Source: an uncultured Lachnospiraceae bacterium (GTDB lineage: Bacteria; Bacillota; Clostridia; Lachnospirales; Lachnospiraceae). From it: 46,507 nt of DNA. Position 1 is the stretch's first letter; each line of letters opens with the position of its first letter. This document shows, in pieces, positions 7,317-16,310 of the stretch. The notes beneath the pieces are model-generated. The model searched no databases. It was not told the DNA's origin and saw nothing but the letters and a program-made list of their open reading frames with translations. The stretch is from positions 1-46,507 of the forward strand of contig CAMVPR010000021.1 in NCBI GenBank assembly GCA_947169385.1. The letters are read 5' to 3'. Both the position numbers and the translations under genes were made by a program.

Positions 7317-8234
7317 CTAATATCCATTCCTTAGCCTCATAATAAGCTTACTAAAATACTCGGGAAGCTCGCTGTCAAACTCAATATATTCTTTGGTTGT
7401 TGGATGAATAAAACCTAAAGTTTTAGCATGCAAGCATTGACCTTCAAGTTTAAATTTCTTATTAGGGTTGCCGTACAATTCATCGCCAAGCAAGGGATGC
7501 TTAATATAGGACATATGAACCCTTATCTGGTGTGTTCTTCCTGTCTCAAGCTGACATTCTATGTGAGTATAGTCGCCAAATCTCTCCAATATTTTATAAT
7601 GCGTAATAGCCTCTTTGCCGTTATCAACAACAGCCATGCGTTTTCTGTCTTGTGGATGCCTATAGATTGGAGCATCTACAGTGCCTGTGTCCTCCTTGAT
7701 ATTGCCATAGACAATAGCCTGGTATTTTCTGGTTATTGAGTGCACAGCTAATTGTTCCGCGATAAACTTATGTGCCTTATCATTCTTGCAAGCTACAATA
7801 AGCCCTGTAGTATCCCTATCAATTCTGTGAACGATACCGGGTCTTAATTCTCCATTGATTCCACTAAGATTATCCTTACAATGATACATCAAAGCATTTA
7901 CCATAGTACCTGATAAGTGTCCTGCGGCAGGATGTACAACCATTCCTTTAGGCTTGTTGATTACAATAATATCATCATCCTCATAAACAATATCTAAAGG
8001 AATATTCTCAGGAACAATCTCAACCTCTTTAGGCTCAGGAATACATACGAAAATGTTATCATTTGCCTTAAGCTTATAGTTGCTTTTGGTTGCTTTATCA
8101 TTTACCAGGATAGACTTATCTTCGATTAATTTCTGGATAAATGAACGAGACATATCGGCAATCTCATTGCTAAGAAACGCATCGATTCTGACTCCGGGCT
8201 TATCAACGGTAAATGTATATTCTCTGCCTTCCAC
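7317..8234 (-). CDS. rluD: RluD-type 23S rRNA pseudouridine synthase
   Basis: The product of about 305 residues has an N-terminal S4 RNA-binding domain (about 12-75, RIDAFLSNEIADMSRSFIQ) and an RluA-family catalytic domain. The catalytic Asp lies in HRIDRDTTGL, and the conserved HPAAGHLSGT and GRTHQIRVH motifs are present. The family makes pseudouridines in helix 69 of 23S rRNA, though paralogues differ in site. The ATG at 8240 is almost touching the GGAGG, so the GTG at 8234, at 7-nt spacing, is the better start. The gene overlaps the end of lspA, so it is translated in one operon with lspA and aroB. Confidence 0.93.
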   Translation of the reverse strand: MEGREYTFTVDKPGVRIDAFLSNEIADMSRSFIQKLIEDKSILVNDKATKSNYKLKANDNIFVCIPEPKEVEIVPENIPLDIVYEDDDIIVINKPKGMVVHPAAGHLSGTMVNALMYHCKDNLSGINGELRPGIVHRIDRDTTGLIVACKNDKAHKFIAEQLAVHSITRKYQAIVYGNIKEDTGTVDAPIYRHPQDRKRMAVVDNGKEAITHYKILERFGDYTHIECQLETGRTHQIRVHMSYIKHPLLGDELYGNPNKKFKLEGQCLHAKTLGFIHPTTKEYIEFDSELPEYFSKLIMRLRNGY

Positions 8235-8236
8235 AA

Positions 8237-8764
8237 TCATTCCTCCGATTTGCTATCTAGAAACCAAAATCCGAGCTCAGAATCCTTATATACGAACAAT
8301 AATCCAATAACAAGCATAAATGTCCCAATCGTCACATAGCAATCGGCAACGTTGAACACAGGGAAATCTATAGCTTTGAAATATAAGAAATCAATTACAT
8401 ATCGAAATCTGATTCTGTCGATGATATTGCCAAGAGCGCCTGAAATAATAAGAAGCATAGCAATTCTCAGCATCATAAAGTGTTTATCATTAGGAATTCT
8501 GAAGTAAAAAAACAAAAGCAGACATAGAACAATTGCAGTAAATATCACAAGCAGCCATATCTTGCCTGAAAGTATACCCCAAGCCGCACCTTGATTCTCA
8601 AGATATGACAATTCAAAATTGTCATTAAAAAACTTAACCGGAACGCTATCTTTAAGCTTGGCTACGGCCATGGTTTTGCTTAATCTGTCTAATGCGTATA
8701 ATACGACAAATGCTAAAGCGCTAAAAATAAATATGGTAGCTCTAGACTTATTATCCTCTTGCAT
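8237..8764 (-). CDS. lspA: Lipoprotein signal peptidase (signal peptidase II)
   Basis: The 175-residue protein has four hydrophobic segments and the aspartyl protease motifs of LspA. GNIIDRIRFRYVIDFLYF carries the first catalytic Asp region and FNVADCYVTIG the second. It cleaves prolipoproteins ahead of the lipid-modified Cys in the membrane. Likely clients in this window are the lipobox proteins at 32731, 39011 and 13685. The start has AGGAG 7 bases upstream and overlaps the end of aroB by 14 bases. It is slightly longer than usual, with extra residues at both ends. Confidence 0.95.
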   Translation of the reverse strand: MQEDNKSRATIFIFSALAFVVLYALDRLSKTMAVAKLKDSVPVKFFNDNFELSYLENQGAAWGILSGKIWLLVIFTAIVLCLLLFFYFRIPNDKHFMMLRIAMLLIISGALGNIIDRIRFRYVIDFLYFKAIDFPVFNVADCYVTIGTFMLVIGLLFVYKDSELGFWFLDSKSEE

Positions 8765-9872
8765 CCTTATACTCCTTTAATACTTTGATCATGTCGTCGT
8801 CGGTAACATCAAGACTTAAGAAAGCATCACCGATTGACTTAATCAAAACAAATTTAATCTGACCTTTAGACATCTTCTTGTCAGACTTGGTAGTCTCTAC
8901 AACGGTGTCAATATCATAATCAGTTATATCAGGGAAGTCAAATCTAGAAAATGCATCCTTGATTGTGTTAACTGTATTATCATCAATAATTCCAAGATCT
9001 CTTGCAATCCCGGCAGCTAATATACTTCCGACTCCAACGCACTCGCCGTGAAGAAACTGAAAATTGGTAAGCTTCTCAATAGCATGGCCTAAAGTGTGAC
9101 CGAAATTAAGTAAAGCCCTTACTCCCTGTTCTTTAGGATCCTCTTCTACAACCTCTCTCTTGTTATCACAGCTTCTATATACCATAGCCTTAACTATGTT
9201 GTTATCTAACGCTTTAATCTCATCTGTGTGCTCAATAATCCAATCAAAGAATACTCTGTCTCTGATGATACCGTATTTGATTACCTCACCCATTCCTGAA
9301 AGGTACTCTCTTGCGCTTAGAGTATTTAGAGTCGAGATATTGATATATACAAGCTTAGGCATATGGAATGCGCCAACCATGTTCTTATATGAGTCAAAGT
9401 CAACGCCTGTTTTACCACCGATCGAACTGTCAACCTGCGAAAGCAGACTTGTAGGAACCTGAATAAAATCAACACCTCTAAGGTAAGTAGCTGCAGCGTA
9501 TCCGGTTAAATCCCCTACAACACCGCCTCCTAAAGCAATAAGAATATCACGCCTTTCGAATTTATTAAGTATCAGATACTCATATAAATCCCTCACAACA
9601 TCAAGATTCTTAGACGCTTCTCCTGCGGCAAATGTAAAATCACCGACGAAATCACATGATGCATTACAGAATAAGCTCTTAACTTCCTCTAAATAATGCT
9701 TAGCTACAGTGGTCTCGGTAACAATACATACCTTTCTTCCTTCAAGATTAACAACAGAATCTACTTCAGATACAAGATCAGCAAAGCTATCTTTAAATAC
9801 AATGTCATAGCAAGGTTTATCATCATATCTGACCGGTAATCTATCTTTATCAAGCAATATCTCGTTATTCAT
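8751..9872 (-). CDS. aroB: 3-dehydroquinate synthase
   Basis: The 373-residue protein carries the NAD-binding signature ALGGGVVGDLTGYAA, the substrate segment QVPTSLLSQVDSSIGGKTGVD and the metal-binding LLNFGHTLGHAIE with further His residues. It is full length for AroB, which converts DAHP to dehydroquinate in the shikimate pathway. The ATG is preceded by GGAGG. It is the first gene of aroB-lspA-rluD, each overlapping the next. An aromatic-pathway gene beside lspA is seen in several Clostridia as far as I recall, and no regulatory link is visible. Confidence 0.96.
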   Translation of the reverse strand: MNNEILLDKDRLPVRYDDKPCYDIVFKDSFADLVSEVDSVVNLEGRKVCIVTETTVAKHYLEEVKSLFCNASCDFVGDFTFAAGEASKNLDVVRDLYEYLILNKFERRDILIALGGGVVGDLTGYAAATYLRGVDFIQVPTSLLSQVDSSIGGKTGVDFDSYKNMVGAFHMPKLVYINISTLNTLSAREYLSGMGEVIKYGIIRDRVFFDWIIEHTDEIKALDNNIVKAMVYRSCDNKREVVEEDPKEQGVRALLNFGHTLGHAIEKLTNFQFLHGECVGVGSILAAGIARDLGIIDDNTVNTIKDAFSRFDFPDITDYDIDTVVETTKSDKKMSKGQIKFVLIKSIGDAFLSLDVTDDDMIKVLKEYKDARG

Positions 9873-9973
9873 GCAATATCCTCCAAAAATAAATTACCCG
9901 AAGATAATCTGTAAATAGATTATAAATCATCATCGAGTAATTTAACATAATTATTAAGAATGTCATCTACAGT

Positions 9974-10750
9974 TCATTTATCATCACTCTTCTTGAAAGC
10001 CTCTTCGTTAAGACGTTCAGCAGCATTGAGATAATCTAACTGGTTAATCTCATCATCAGCCTTGATACCTCTAAATACTTCAACACTGTCAGGCTTCTCA
10101 GGAATAGCGGACTCATAGTTAGTATCGGTCTCTTCAATATCTCCAAAGTTGACACTGGAAAATGTAGCCTTGGCCTCCTCGGCAGTAACATCAGGAAGAG
10201 GAATGGTATCAGCATACTCTTCATCAGCAATGGTCTCGCTCATCTTCTTAAAAGCTAATAGATCATTGTTCTGAATGTCAAATCTAGAACCGTTAAGAAG
10301 CTCAATCTGATCCTGGATAAGCTTATTAAACTGAGACTTATATCTTACATATTCCTGCATAAGACCAATCGTCTTACTGTGAACAGCTTCAAGCTCAGAA
10401 TGAGAATCTTGTGCAAATGATTCAGCTTTAATCTCAGCCTCTCTAATAATGCCATCTGCCTTATTGTTGGCTTCTCTAATGATACTCTCTGCCTTAAGTC
10501 TTGCAGTCTGTATAGTCTCATCAGCAGTCTTCTCAGCCAATATCAAAGCCTTCTGAAGTGAGTCTTCAATAGCCTTATAATGCTCAATAACACTGCTCAA
10601 ACTTCTGATCTTGTCCTCAGATTCAACGTTCTTCTTCTGAAGGTCAAGGTATGAATCGTAGACGCTCTGCATAAAGTCGTCAACTTCCTTCTTGTCATAG
10701 CCTCTGCCCTTCTCAAATCTCTTATCAAGTATATCGTCTGCTGATAGCAT
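9974..10750 (-). CDS. divIVA: DivIVA-family cell-division/polarity protein
   Basis: The 258-residue protein starts with the DivIVA domain (MLSADDILDKRFEKGRGYDKKEVDDFM) and continues as a long coiled coil (about 30-160) rich in Ala/Glu/Lys/Arg. Its acidic tail (about 175-258) has no clear fold. DivIVA proteins bind curved membrane at septa and poles. Given MinCDE in the same window, this protein may link to septum placement, although organisms with MinE normally do not need DivIVA for Min positioning. The AGGAGG site is ideal. It follows sepF by 15 bases. Confidence 0.93.
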   Translation of the reverse strand: MLSADDILDKRFEKGRGYDKKEVDDFMQSVYDSYLDLQKKNVESEDKIRSLSSVIEHYKAIEDSLQKALILAEKTADETIQTARLKAESIIREANNKADGIIREAEIKAESFAQDSHSELEAVHSKTIGLMQEYVRYKSQFNKLIQDQIELLNGSRFDIQNNDLLAFKKMSETIADEEYADTIPLPDVTAEEAKATFSSVNFGDIEETDTNYESAIPEKPDSVEVFRGIKADDEINQLDYLNAAERLNEEAFKKSDDK

Positions 10751-10765
10751 AATAACCTCCTAAAA

Positions 10766-11371
10766 TTATCTCTTAGCTAAATCAATGAAAGAACCGCCGC
10801 CAGATACAACCTGCTGATAGAAATCACCACTGATATCAACGCTGCTTGGTCCGGCAACAAATACACACGCAGAAATCTGCTTAATTGAACCCTCAAGTGT
10901 ATAGCAACTACCTACAATAATATCGATAATATGCTGAGCCTTGGTAATATCCATTCCATCAAGGTTAAGAATAACTGACTTACCTTCCTTGAGATAATCT
11001 ATAACAGTCCAGCACTCTGTATCATCAACAGGCTTAATAATGAAAATGTCATTAGTAGCGCTATTGCTGATAGGTACTAGCTTCGTGTTACTTCTAGGTA
11101 CATTCTGATATGTTGAAGAAGAAGTAGACCTAGGCTTAAACGCAGCAGTCTTAGTAGGTGCTACTGACTGCTGAGGCTGAGGTGCAGGCTTAGTAGAATA
11201 AGTTTTACTAAATGATTCCTCCTCATACTCATCTTCTTCTCTCTTCTTACGACCGAATAATCCACCGGAACGAGGAGCCTCATCATACTCTTCTTCTTCA
11301 AGATCATAATCGTCATCAAAGTCCTCATCTCTTAATCCCATTGAATCAAGTAAGTTGTTTAAAAATCCCAT
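10766..11371 (-). CDS. sepF: SepF cell-division protein
   Basis: The 201-residue protein has an N-terminal amphipathic membrane-binding helix (MGFLNNLLDSMGL), an acidic, low-complexity linker (about 14-100) and the C-terminal SepF domain (about 105-201) with VILNLDGMDITKAQHIIDII. SepF anchors FtsZ to the membrane and bundles its filaments. The linker here is longer than in Bacillus. It lies 12 bases after yggS and 15 before divIVA, the familiar ylm-type division cluster. Confidence 0.94.
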   Translation of the reverse strand: MGFLNNLLDSMGLRDEDFDDDYDLEEEEYDEAPRSGGLFGRKKREEDEYEEESFSKTYSTKPAPQPQQSVAPTKTAAFKPRSTSSSTYQNVPRSNTKLVPISNSATNDIFIIKPVDDTECWTVIDYLKEGKSVILNLDGMDITKAQHIIDIIVGSCYTLEGSIKQISACVFVAGPSSVDISGDFYQQVVSGGGSFIDLAKR

Positions 11372-11383
11372 AATACTTCTCCT

Positions 11384-12076
11384 TTATATGTTGTAATTAC
11401 GAGTTCCAAAAATCGCGGTACCAACTCTTACATAAGTAGCGCCTTCCTCGATTGCTACTTCAAAATCGTTGGTCATTCCCATAGATAGTTCTTTCATGGA
11501 AACATTAGGTATATCTAAGGCTTCAATCTTAAGAGCCATATCATGAAGTGAACGAAATACCTCTCGGTTATCCTCAGGATCATCAACGAAAGGTGCGATG
11601 GTCATAAGTCCCTTAATGAAAATGTTAGGAAGAGTCGAAACACTCTTAACCAAACTTACAACCTCATCAAGTTTAATTCCAAACTTGCTCTCTTCCTCAG
11701 CTACATTAACTTCAATTAATACATCTACATTGACATCTCTCTTAACAGCCTCTTTAGAAATAGTCTCGGCAAGCTTAATCGAATCAACAGAGTGAATAAG
11801 CTTAACCTTGTCAACGATGTACTTAACCTTATTGGTCTGCAAATGGCCAATCATATGCCAATTAACAGGTTCCTTGATGTGTTCGTACTTGTCAACAAGC
11901 TCTTGAACCTTATTCTCACCAAATTCCCTGGTTCCCAGATCAAGAACTTCCTCTACATCGCTAAGTGGCTTGGTCTTGCTGACAGCAATCAAAGTAACAT
12001 CATCAATACTTCTTCCTGATCGTTGACACGCATCAGCGATACGTCTCTTAACATCTTCAAGCTGCTCTTTAAGCAA
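11384..12076 (-). CDS. yggS: YggS/YlmE family PLP-binding protein
   Basis: The protein, about 230 residues in the chosen form, is a PLP-binding single-domain TIM barrel of the YggS/PLPBP family. Visible motifs are LIAVSKTKP with the PLP-lysine, FGENKVQELVDKY, WHMIGHLQTNKV, SMGMTNDFEVAIEEGATYVRVGTAIFG. It buffers PLP and affects amino-acid homeostasis, and no enzymatic activity is known. Three possible starts lie close together. The TTG at 12076 has GGGAG at good spacing and matches the family N-terminus, whereas the TTG at 12091 lies ahead of that site. It sits in the ylm division cluster ahead of sepF. Confidence 0.93.
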   Translation of the reverse strand: MLKEQLEDVKRRIADACQRSGRSIDDVTLIAVSKTKPLSDVEEVLDLGTREFGENKVQELVDKYEHIKEPVNWHMIGHLQTNKVKYIVDKVKLIHSVDSIKLAETISKEAVKRDVNVDVLIEVNVAEEESKFGIKLDEVVSLVKSVSTLPNIFIKGLMTIAPFVDDPEDNREVFRSLHDMALKIEALDIPNVSMKELSMGMTNDFEVAIEEGATYVRVGTAIFGTRNYNI

Positions 12077-12093
12077 CTTAATCACTCCCAATC

Positions 12094-13527
12094 TTAATAT
12101 ATACTCTGTCCTTCACCAATCGAATTATGGTTAAGAACTATATGATCATATTCTGAAATGCCGTATAAGGTCTTGTCCTCGGCAATACAGAAATCATCAG
12201 TCTCATATAATGAATTAATAACAATAAACTGCGTAAAACCTCGATTAATCAGGTATACGCCCTTAAACTTGTCCTTCTTGGAGATAGTATAAATCTCGCC
12301 GGTAATAGCTTCCTCTTCTTCCTCCTCAGGAGGCGTAAGAACTAACTGATCACCTGCTGACAAATCAACCGAACTCACATAATAAAGCTTGTTCTTCTCA
12401 TCAACATAGCAAATGTTAGGGGCGATGACGGTAGGTTTAGTCTTACCTTTATCATCAGTTGTAAGCTTGTTAAAAGTAACACCTGATATCGCCTCATCAG
12501 CCATAGTACTGTATTCCATAGGAATAGAATAAAGTTCTTCTTCAACAATGCTTGAATTAGGCACCTTAAGTCCGCTAACTGAATTAATGATAACTTCAAC
12601 ATCCAAATATCTGTCATCCATGTATCTCTCCATATACTTGTTGAAGGAAAGAGATACAAAATAGCTTCCGCCTCTTTCAAAAAATGTAGCAACACGCTCA
12701 GCGGTTAAACCATCCTTAAGAAAATTGACAGTTAAAAACTTCTCACCCTTAATGCGTTCATACTGATCCTTACTAAGCTCCAATACAAGCTGCCAGTCCT
12801 CAGAATTGATAATCCTATATACAGGCGCTCCTGCTTTATATTGGTCTGTATTACGAATCTGCTTCATAGCAGTATCCATGTGTTTGAAGGAATCGGAGGT
12901 GATGCTGTCGACATTAATCCCCTCCATCCCGTCATAGCAATATGAAATAACACCTGTATCGTTGGCAACAACCTTGTTTAGACTGTTAGTAACAGAGTCA
13001 TCTGACGAAAGGTCATTGATCTTCTTGATAACAGAGTCATTGACTATCTCCATAATATTATTGTCAAGGGAGTACTTGAAATCATATATACTTCCATAGG
13101 AACTATCCTTATATGAGTCCTTGTAATCCTTAATGACATTCTTGATATTGATGTAATCATCATCAGAGATAGATATATCGTTGTCTTTACCGGACACCTG
13201 TGAATAAACACTACCTGAAAGATCTACAGCATATACACCGGAATTGACACCTACTCTCTCACCATCAGCAACATAATAAATAATGTACCCCGCCTGATCA
13301 GTCGAAACAACATGTTCATCCCTGATCGCCAATGCTTTGGTAGTAATAGTGTCATATATCTTCTGGGCTGTAACCTCATAGGTGGAAATCTTAGGCTTAG
13401 TGATAGTCATTGCAAATCTTGCTATAAAATAAACAAGTATAACCATCGCAATGATTGTAGCTAAATTAATCCTATAGTGCTTACCAGCCGGCTTCCTCCT
13501 GCGTTTATAATTCTTGTTTCCAGCCAT
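12094..13527 (-). CDS. HlyD-like membrane-fusion-type protein of the division cluster
   Basis: The 477-residue protein has a basic cytoplasmic start (NKNYKRRRKPAGK), one membrane segment (about 19-40, INLATIIAMVILVYFIARFAM) and a large extracytoplasmic part. Early in that part is a biotinyl/lipoyl-like half motif (AGYIIYYVADGERVGVNSGVYAVD), as in HlyD adaptors. A helical region (about 120-230) and beta-rich segments follow. No partner ABC or RND transporter gene is adjacent. The position ahead of yggS-sepF-divIVA hints at a role in envelope or division, which is inference. The ATG at 13527 has GGGAG upstream, and the frame extends upstream without a better start. Confidence 0.75.
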   Translation of the reverse strand: MAGNKNYKRRRKPAGKHYRINLATIIAMVILVYFIARFAMTITKPKISTYEVTAQKIYDTITTKALAIRDEHVVSTDQAGYIIYYVADGERVGVNSGVYAVDLSGSVYSQVSGKDNDISISDDDYINIKNVIKDYKDSYKDSSYGSIYDFKYSLDNNIMEIVNDSVIKKINDLSSDDSVTNSLNKVVANDTGVISYCYDGMEGINVDSITSDSFKHMDTAMKQIRNTDQYKAGAPVYRIINSEDWQLVLELSKDQYERIKGEKFLTVNFLKDGLTAERVATFFERGGSYFVSLSFNKYMERYMDDRYLDVEVIINSVSGLKVPNSSIVEEELYSIPMEYSTMADEAISGVTFNKLTTDDKGKTKPTVIAPNICYVDEKNKLYYVSSVDLSAGDQLVLTPPEEEEEEAITGEIYTISKKDKFKGVYLINRGFTQFIVINSLYETDDFCIAEDKTLYGISEYDHIVLNHNSIGEGQSIY

Positions 13528-13640
13528 AAAAAGCTCCCTATTTACACTTATGACAATTCTACACAAAATATCACAATATATTGTACCACTTAATATCAAG
13601 AAACACAACATATTTATCAAAAAATGCTAAAATAAAAAAT

Positions 13641-13667
13641 AGTTTACATAAATCAATTATGTAAACT
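13641..13667 (-). terminator. Terminator-like TTTACATAA palindrome after the dac gene (copy 3)
   Basis: AGTTTACATAA, centre ATCAA, TTATGTAAACT is an 11-5-11 perfect inverted repeat. On the minus strand it is followed by ATTTTTTATTTT. It can end the dac transcript. Its sequence also matches the two palindromes at 6662 and 6721. Confidence 0.7.
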
Positions 13668-13684
13668 ATTAAAATGTAATCCAT

Positions 13685-14704
13685 TTATTCTATTCTGGCG
13701 TCGTGAGTATATGAGTAATTCTCGGTAATAAGCTCAGACATTGTAGTATAAAGCGAATTAACATCGGTAGAGTTAAGAACAATACCGATAATCTGCTGAT
13801 CTTTGTCATTATATGCAGATAAAGTAAGACAGTGTCCGGCGTTAGTCGTTGTACCGGTCTTCCCTCCGATTATGGTAAAATCGGTTGGTGTCTCTACCTC
13901 TTTGGTAAGATAATGGTTGGTAGTCTTAATGTCGGTGTTGATAGTCTCACCGTTTCTTAGATAAGACACAGTATATTCGCTGGTGGCAACAATCTCCCTA
14001 AACTCTTCTATCTCAAGGTCATTCTTCAAAAACAGGTAAAGATCGTAAGCACATGAATAATGTCCCTTAGCATCAAGTCCATGTGGATTCTTAAAATGTG
14101 AATGAGTCGCGCCTAGTGAAATGGCAGTCTTGTTCATAAGCTTAGCGAACTCCTCGACACTTCCGCTAATGTGCTCTGCCAACACAACAGCGCAATCATT
14201 AGCTGACTCCAAAAGAAGCGCATATAGAAGATTCTTGACACTTATCTGATCACCCTCCATAAGGTACAATGCAACCGCACCACTCTCAAGGGTAATGTTA
14301 TGTTTAACTGTCACCATATCATTCATATCGCAATGAGTGAGCGTGATATAAGCTGTCAAAAGTTTAGTTGTAGATGCAGGAGCCCTCTCCTTCATTGAAT
14401 TCATGGAATAGATAACTTCATTGGTATCGTCGTTGACCAAAAGAAGCTCTCCGACATTCTCGGTATCCGTCATATCAAAAGCATTATTAAACGATTCAGG
14501 CAAAACAGCTAAATCCTTAGAGAAAGCCTCAACCTGCTTAACAGAGTCCTCGCTTATTACCGAGCCTGCAGATAAAGAATTGCCGGACTGATGATAATTA
14601 GTGTATTCATTGGTAAGCGGCTTCTTCACGCAACCATTTAAAGCCAATACACATATCATGGCAAATGATAACAAAATTGCTTTAACATTGAGTTTATTAG
14701 ACAT
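13685..14704 (-). CDS. D-alanyl-D-alanine carboxypeptidase, lipoprotein form (DacF/PBP5-like)
   Basis: The 339-residue penicillin-binding protein of the S11 family has a lipoprotein signal with lipobox Cys25 (ALNGC). It also has SxxK at 111-114 (STTK), SxN at 167-169 (SAN in ESANDCA) and KTG at 282-284 (GGKTGTTTNAGHC). It trims the terminal D-Ala from peptidoglycan stem peptides on the outer face of the membrane. Most PBP5 proteins are anchored by a C-terminal amphipathic helix. This one ends early (EARIE) and seems anchored by lipid instead. The ribosome binding site AGGAG follows immediately after the T-run of an upstream terminator. Confidence 0.93.
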   Translation of the reverse strand: MSNKLNVKAILLSFAMICVLALNGCVKKPLTNEYTNYHQSGNSLSAGSVISEDSVKQVEAFSKDLAVLPESFNNAFDMTDTENVGELLLVNDDTNEVIYSMNSMKERAPASTTKLLTAYITLTHCDMNDMVTVKHNITLESGAVALYLMEGDQISVKNLLYALLLESANDCAVVLAEHISGSVEEFAKLMNKTAISLGATHSHFKNPHGLDAKGHYSCAYDLYLFLKNDLEIEEFREIVATSEYTVSYLRNGETINTDIKTTNHYLTKEVETPTDFTIIGGKTGTTTNAGHCLTLSAYNDKDQQIIGIVLNSTDVNSLYTTMSELITENYSYTHDARIE

Positions 14705-14721
14705 AATAACTCCTTAAAAAA

Positions 14722-14740
14722 CGGGACGATTATCGTCCCG
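14722..14740 (-). terminator. Terminator between mgsA and dac
   Basis: The perfect 9-bp stem CGGGACGAT / ATCGTCCCG is followed on the minus strand by TTTTTT. It lies directly ahead of the dac ribosome binding site, so dac may be expressed by read-through or a promoter hidden upstream. Confidence 0.82.
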
Positions 14741-14745
14741 GATTA

Positions 14746-15141
14746 TTATTTATATAATTCTCTCCATTCAAGGTCACCGTTCTCAAGACCTTTAACGAGC
14801 ATCTCTGCTGTCGCAAGGTTGGTAGCAACCGGAATGTTATGTATATCACACAAATGAAGCACGTTATTGACATCAATCTCGTGTGTGTTAGGAGAATCAG
14901 GATCTCTCAAGAAGATAATCATATCAATCTGATTCTGCGCTATCTGAGAACCAATCTGTTTCTCTCCGCCTAAGTGACCGGCATGATACTTATGTATAGT
15001 GAGGTTGGTAACCTCCTCGATTAATCTTCCGGTAGTTCCTGTGGCATAAAGATCATGATGACATAGGATTCCTCTATATGCAATGCAAAAATTCTGCATA
15101 AGTTTCTTTTTAGCGTCATGCGCGATAAGTCCAATATTCAT
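14746..15141 (-). CDS. mgsA: Methylglyoxal synthase
   Basis: The 131-residue protein has the MgsA fold motifs. NIGLIAHDAKK is the start, and LYATGTTGRLIEE contains the phosphate-binding Thr/Gly loop. HLGGEKQIGSQIA and IIFLRDPDSPNTHEIDV carry the catalytic Asp. It converts dihydroxyacetone phosphate to methylglyoxal and relieves sugar-phosphate stress. The ATG at 15141, with GGGGGA 8 bases upstream, is preferred to an in-frame TTG at 15156. It follows rodA closely and ends at a strong terminator, so it is the last gene of the shape/Min operon. Confidence 0.95.
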   Translation of the reverse strand: MNIGLIAHDAKKKLMQNFCIAYRGILCHHDLYATGTTGRLIEEVTNLTIHKYHAGHLGGEKQIGSQIAQNQIDMIIFLRDPDSPNTHEIDVNNVLHLCDIHNIPVATNLATAEMLVKGLENGDLEWRELYK

Positions 15142-15162
15142 ATAAAAGTCCCCCAATCATAT

Positions 15163-16275
15163 TTAGTATTTGCGTCTCTGAAGACCAACATTAAGTACTA
15201 TCCCAACACCTATCATAAGGCTAAGTAACGAACTGAGCCCATAACTGACAAACGGTAACGGAAGACCGGTGTTAGGAAGCAGTTGTGTTGCAACGCCTAT
15301 ATTGATAAAAGACTGAAAACATATCATAGAGGCAAGTCCTGTAGCAATAAGCATTCCGGAAACATTTCTTGCCTTGCGTGCAATCCCTATACATTGTAAC
15401 ATTATTAACAACAAAAAAGCAATAACAATAATGCAACCAATGAAACCAAATCTCTCTCCGACAATTGAGAAAATGAAATCGGTCTGCTGCTCGGATACAA
15501 GATTGGCGTCACTGACAGTGATTCCGCTCTCACTCCATTGTTTACCCTGCAACATGCCGGAACCGATTGCCATAACCGAGTTCTTCTGCTGCAATACTTC
15601 ATCCTGAGAAAGATCGTCAGACGGATGGAGGAAAGTTTTGATACGACTTACCTGATACTCTTTAAGCAAGATTACATTCTTGGCGTGGTCAACGTAATAA
15701 AGCAAGCCATAAATCATCGGAACCATAACAGCCAGGACTGTTACAATAATCTTATAACTCAATCCGCCTACAAATATCATCATAATTAGAATGATAGTAA
15801 GATCTAAGCTTGTTGAAAGGTCCGTCTCTATCGCTATTAAGAGTATAGGAACAGCGCATAGAATAGCTAATTTGGCAAGCGTTTTAAATCTGTTAAGATC
15901 ATCTTTATGTTTCTCTAAGAAGATAGCAATACAGATAATCATTATAATCTTGGCAAACTCTGACGGCTGTAATGTACCGAATTTAGGTATCTTAAACCAT
16001 CTTCGTGCACCATTTACCTCATATCCTACAAGCTTAACCAGCAGTAATACAACACAGTTAACTATATATAAAACCCACCAATACTTGCATAGAGTGTTAT
16101 AGTCAACCAGTGACATAAATATTATAGCACCCAGTCCAAGTACAAGTCCAAGTATCTGTTTAGAGGTAAATGAAGAATCTGCGAGGTTGATAAACACAAC
16201 ACCCATAGATGTAAGCAATAATACCAAAACAAGCAATGTGAAATTGTAATTTCTTAATTGGTAAGTTTTTAACAT
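15163..16275 (-). CDS. rodA: RodA peptidoglycan glycosyltransferase (SEDS family)
   Basis: The 370-residue integral membrane protein has about ten hydrophobic segments and SEDS motifs. These are LQPSEFAKI, the acidic segment LIAIETDLSTSLDL with the Asp essential for polymerase activity, and the C-terminal NTGLPLPFVSYGLSS. RodA polymerises glycan strands for elongation together with PBP2, here encoded by mrdA in the same operon. The start has AAGGAG upstream. It lies about 35 bases after minE. Confidence 0.96.
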   Translation of the reverse strand: MLKTYQLRNYNFTLLVLVLLLTSMGVVFINLADSSFTSKQILGLVLGLGAIIFMSLVDYNTLCKYWWVLYIVNCVVLLLVKLVGYEVNGARRWFKIPKFGTLQPSEFAKIIMIICIAIFLEKHKDDLNRFKTLAKLAILCAVPILLIAIETDLSTSLDLTIILIMMIFVGGLSYKIIVTVLAVMVPMIYGLLYYVDHAKNVILLKEYQVSRIKTFLHPSDDLSQDEVLQQKNSVMAIGSGMLQGKQWSESGITVSDANLVSEQQTDFIFSIVGERFGFIGCIIVIAFLLLIMLQCIGIARKARNVSGMLIATGLASMICFQSFINIGVATQLLPNTGLPLPFVSYGLSSLLSLMIGVGIVLNVGLQRRKY

Positions 16276-16310
16276 ATAATTAAAACTCCTTGGTATTGCT
16301 TAATGAAGTA

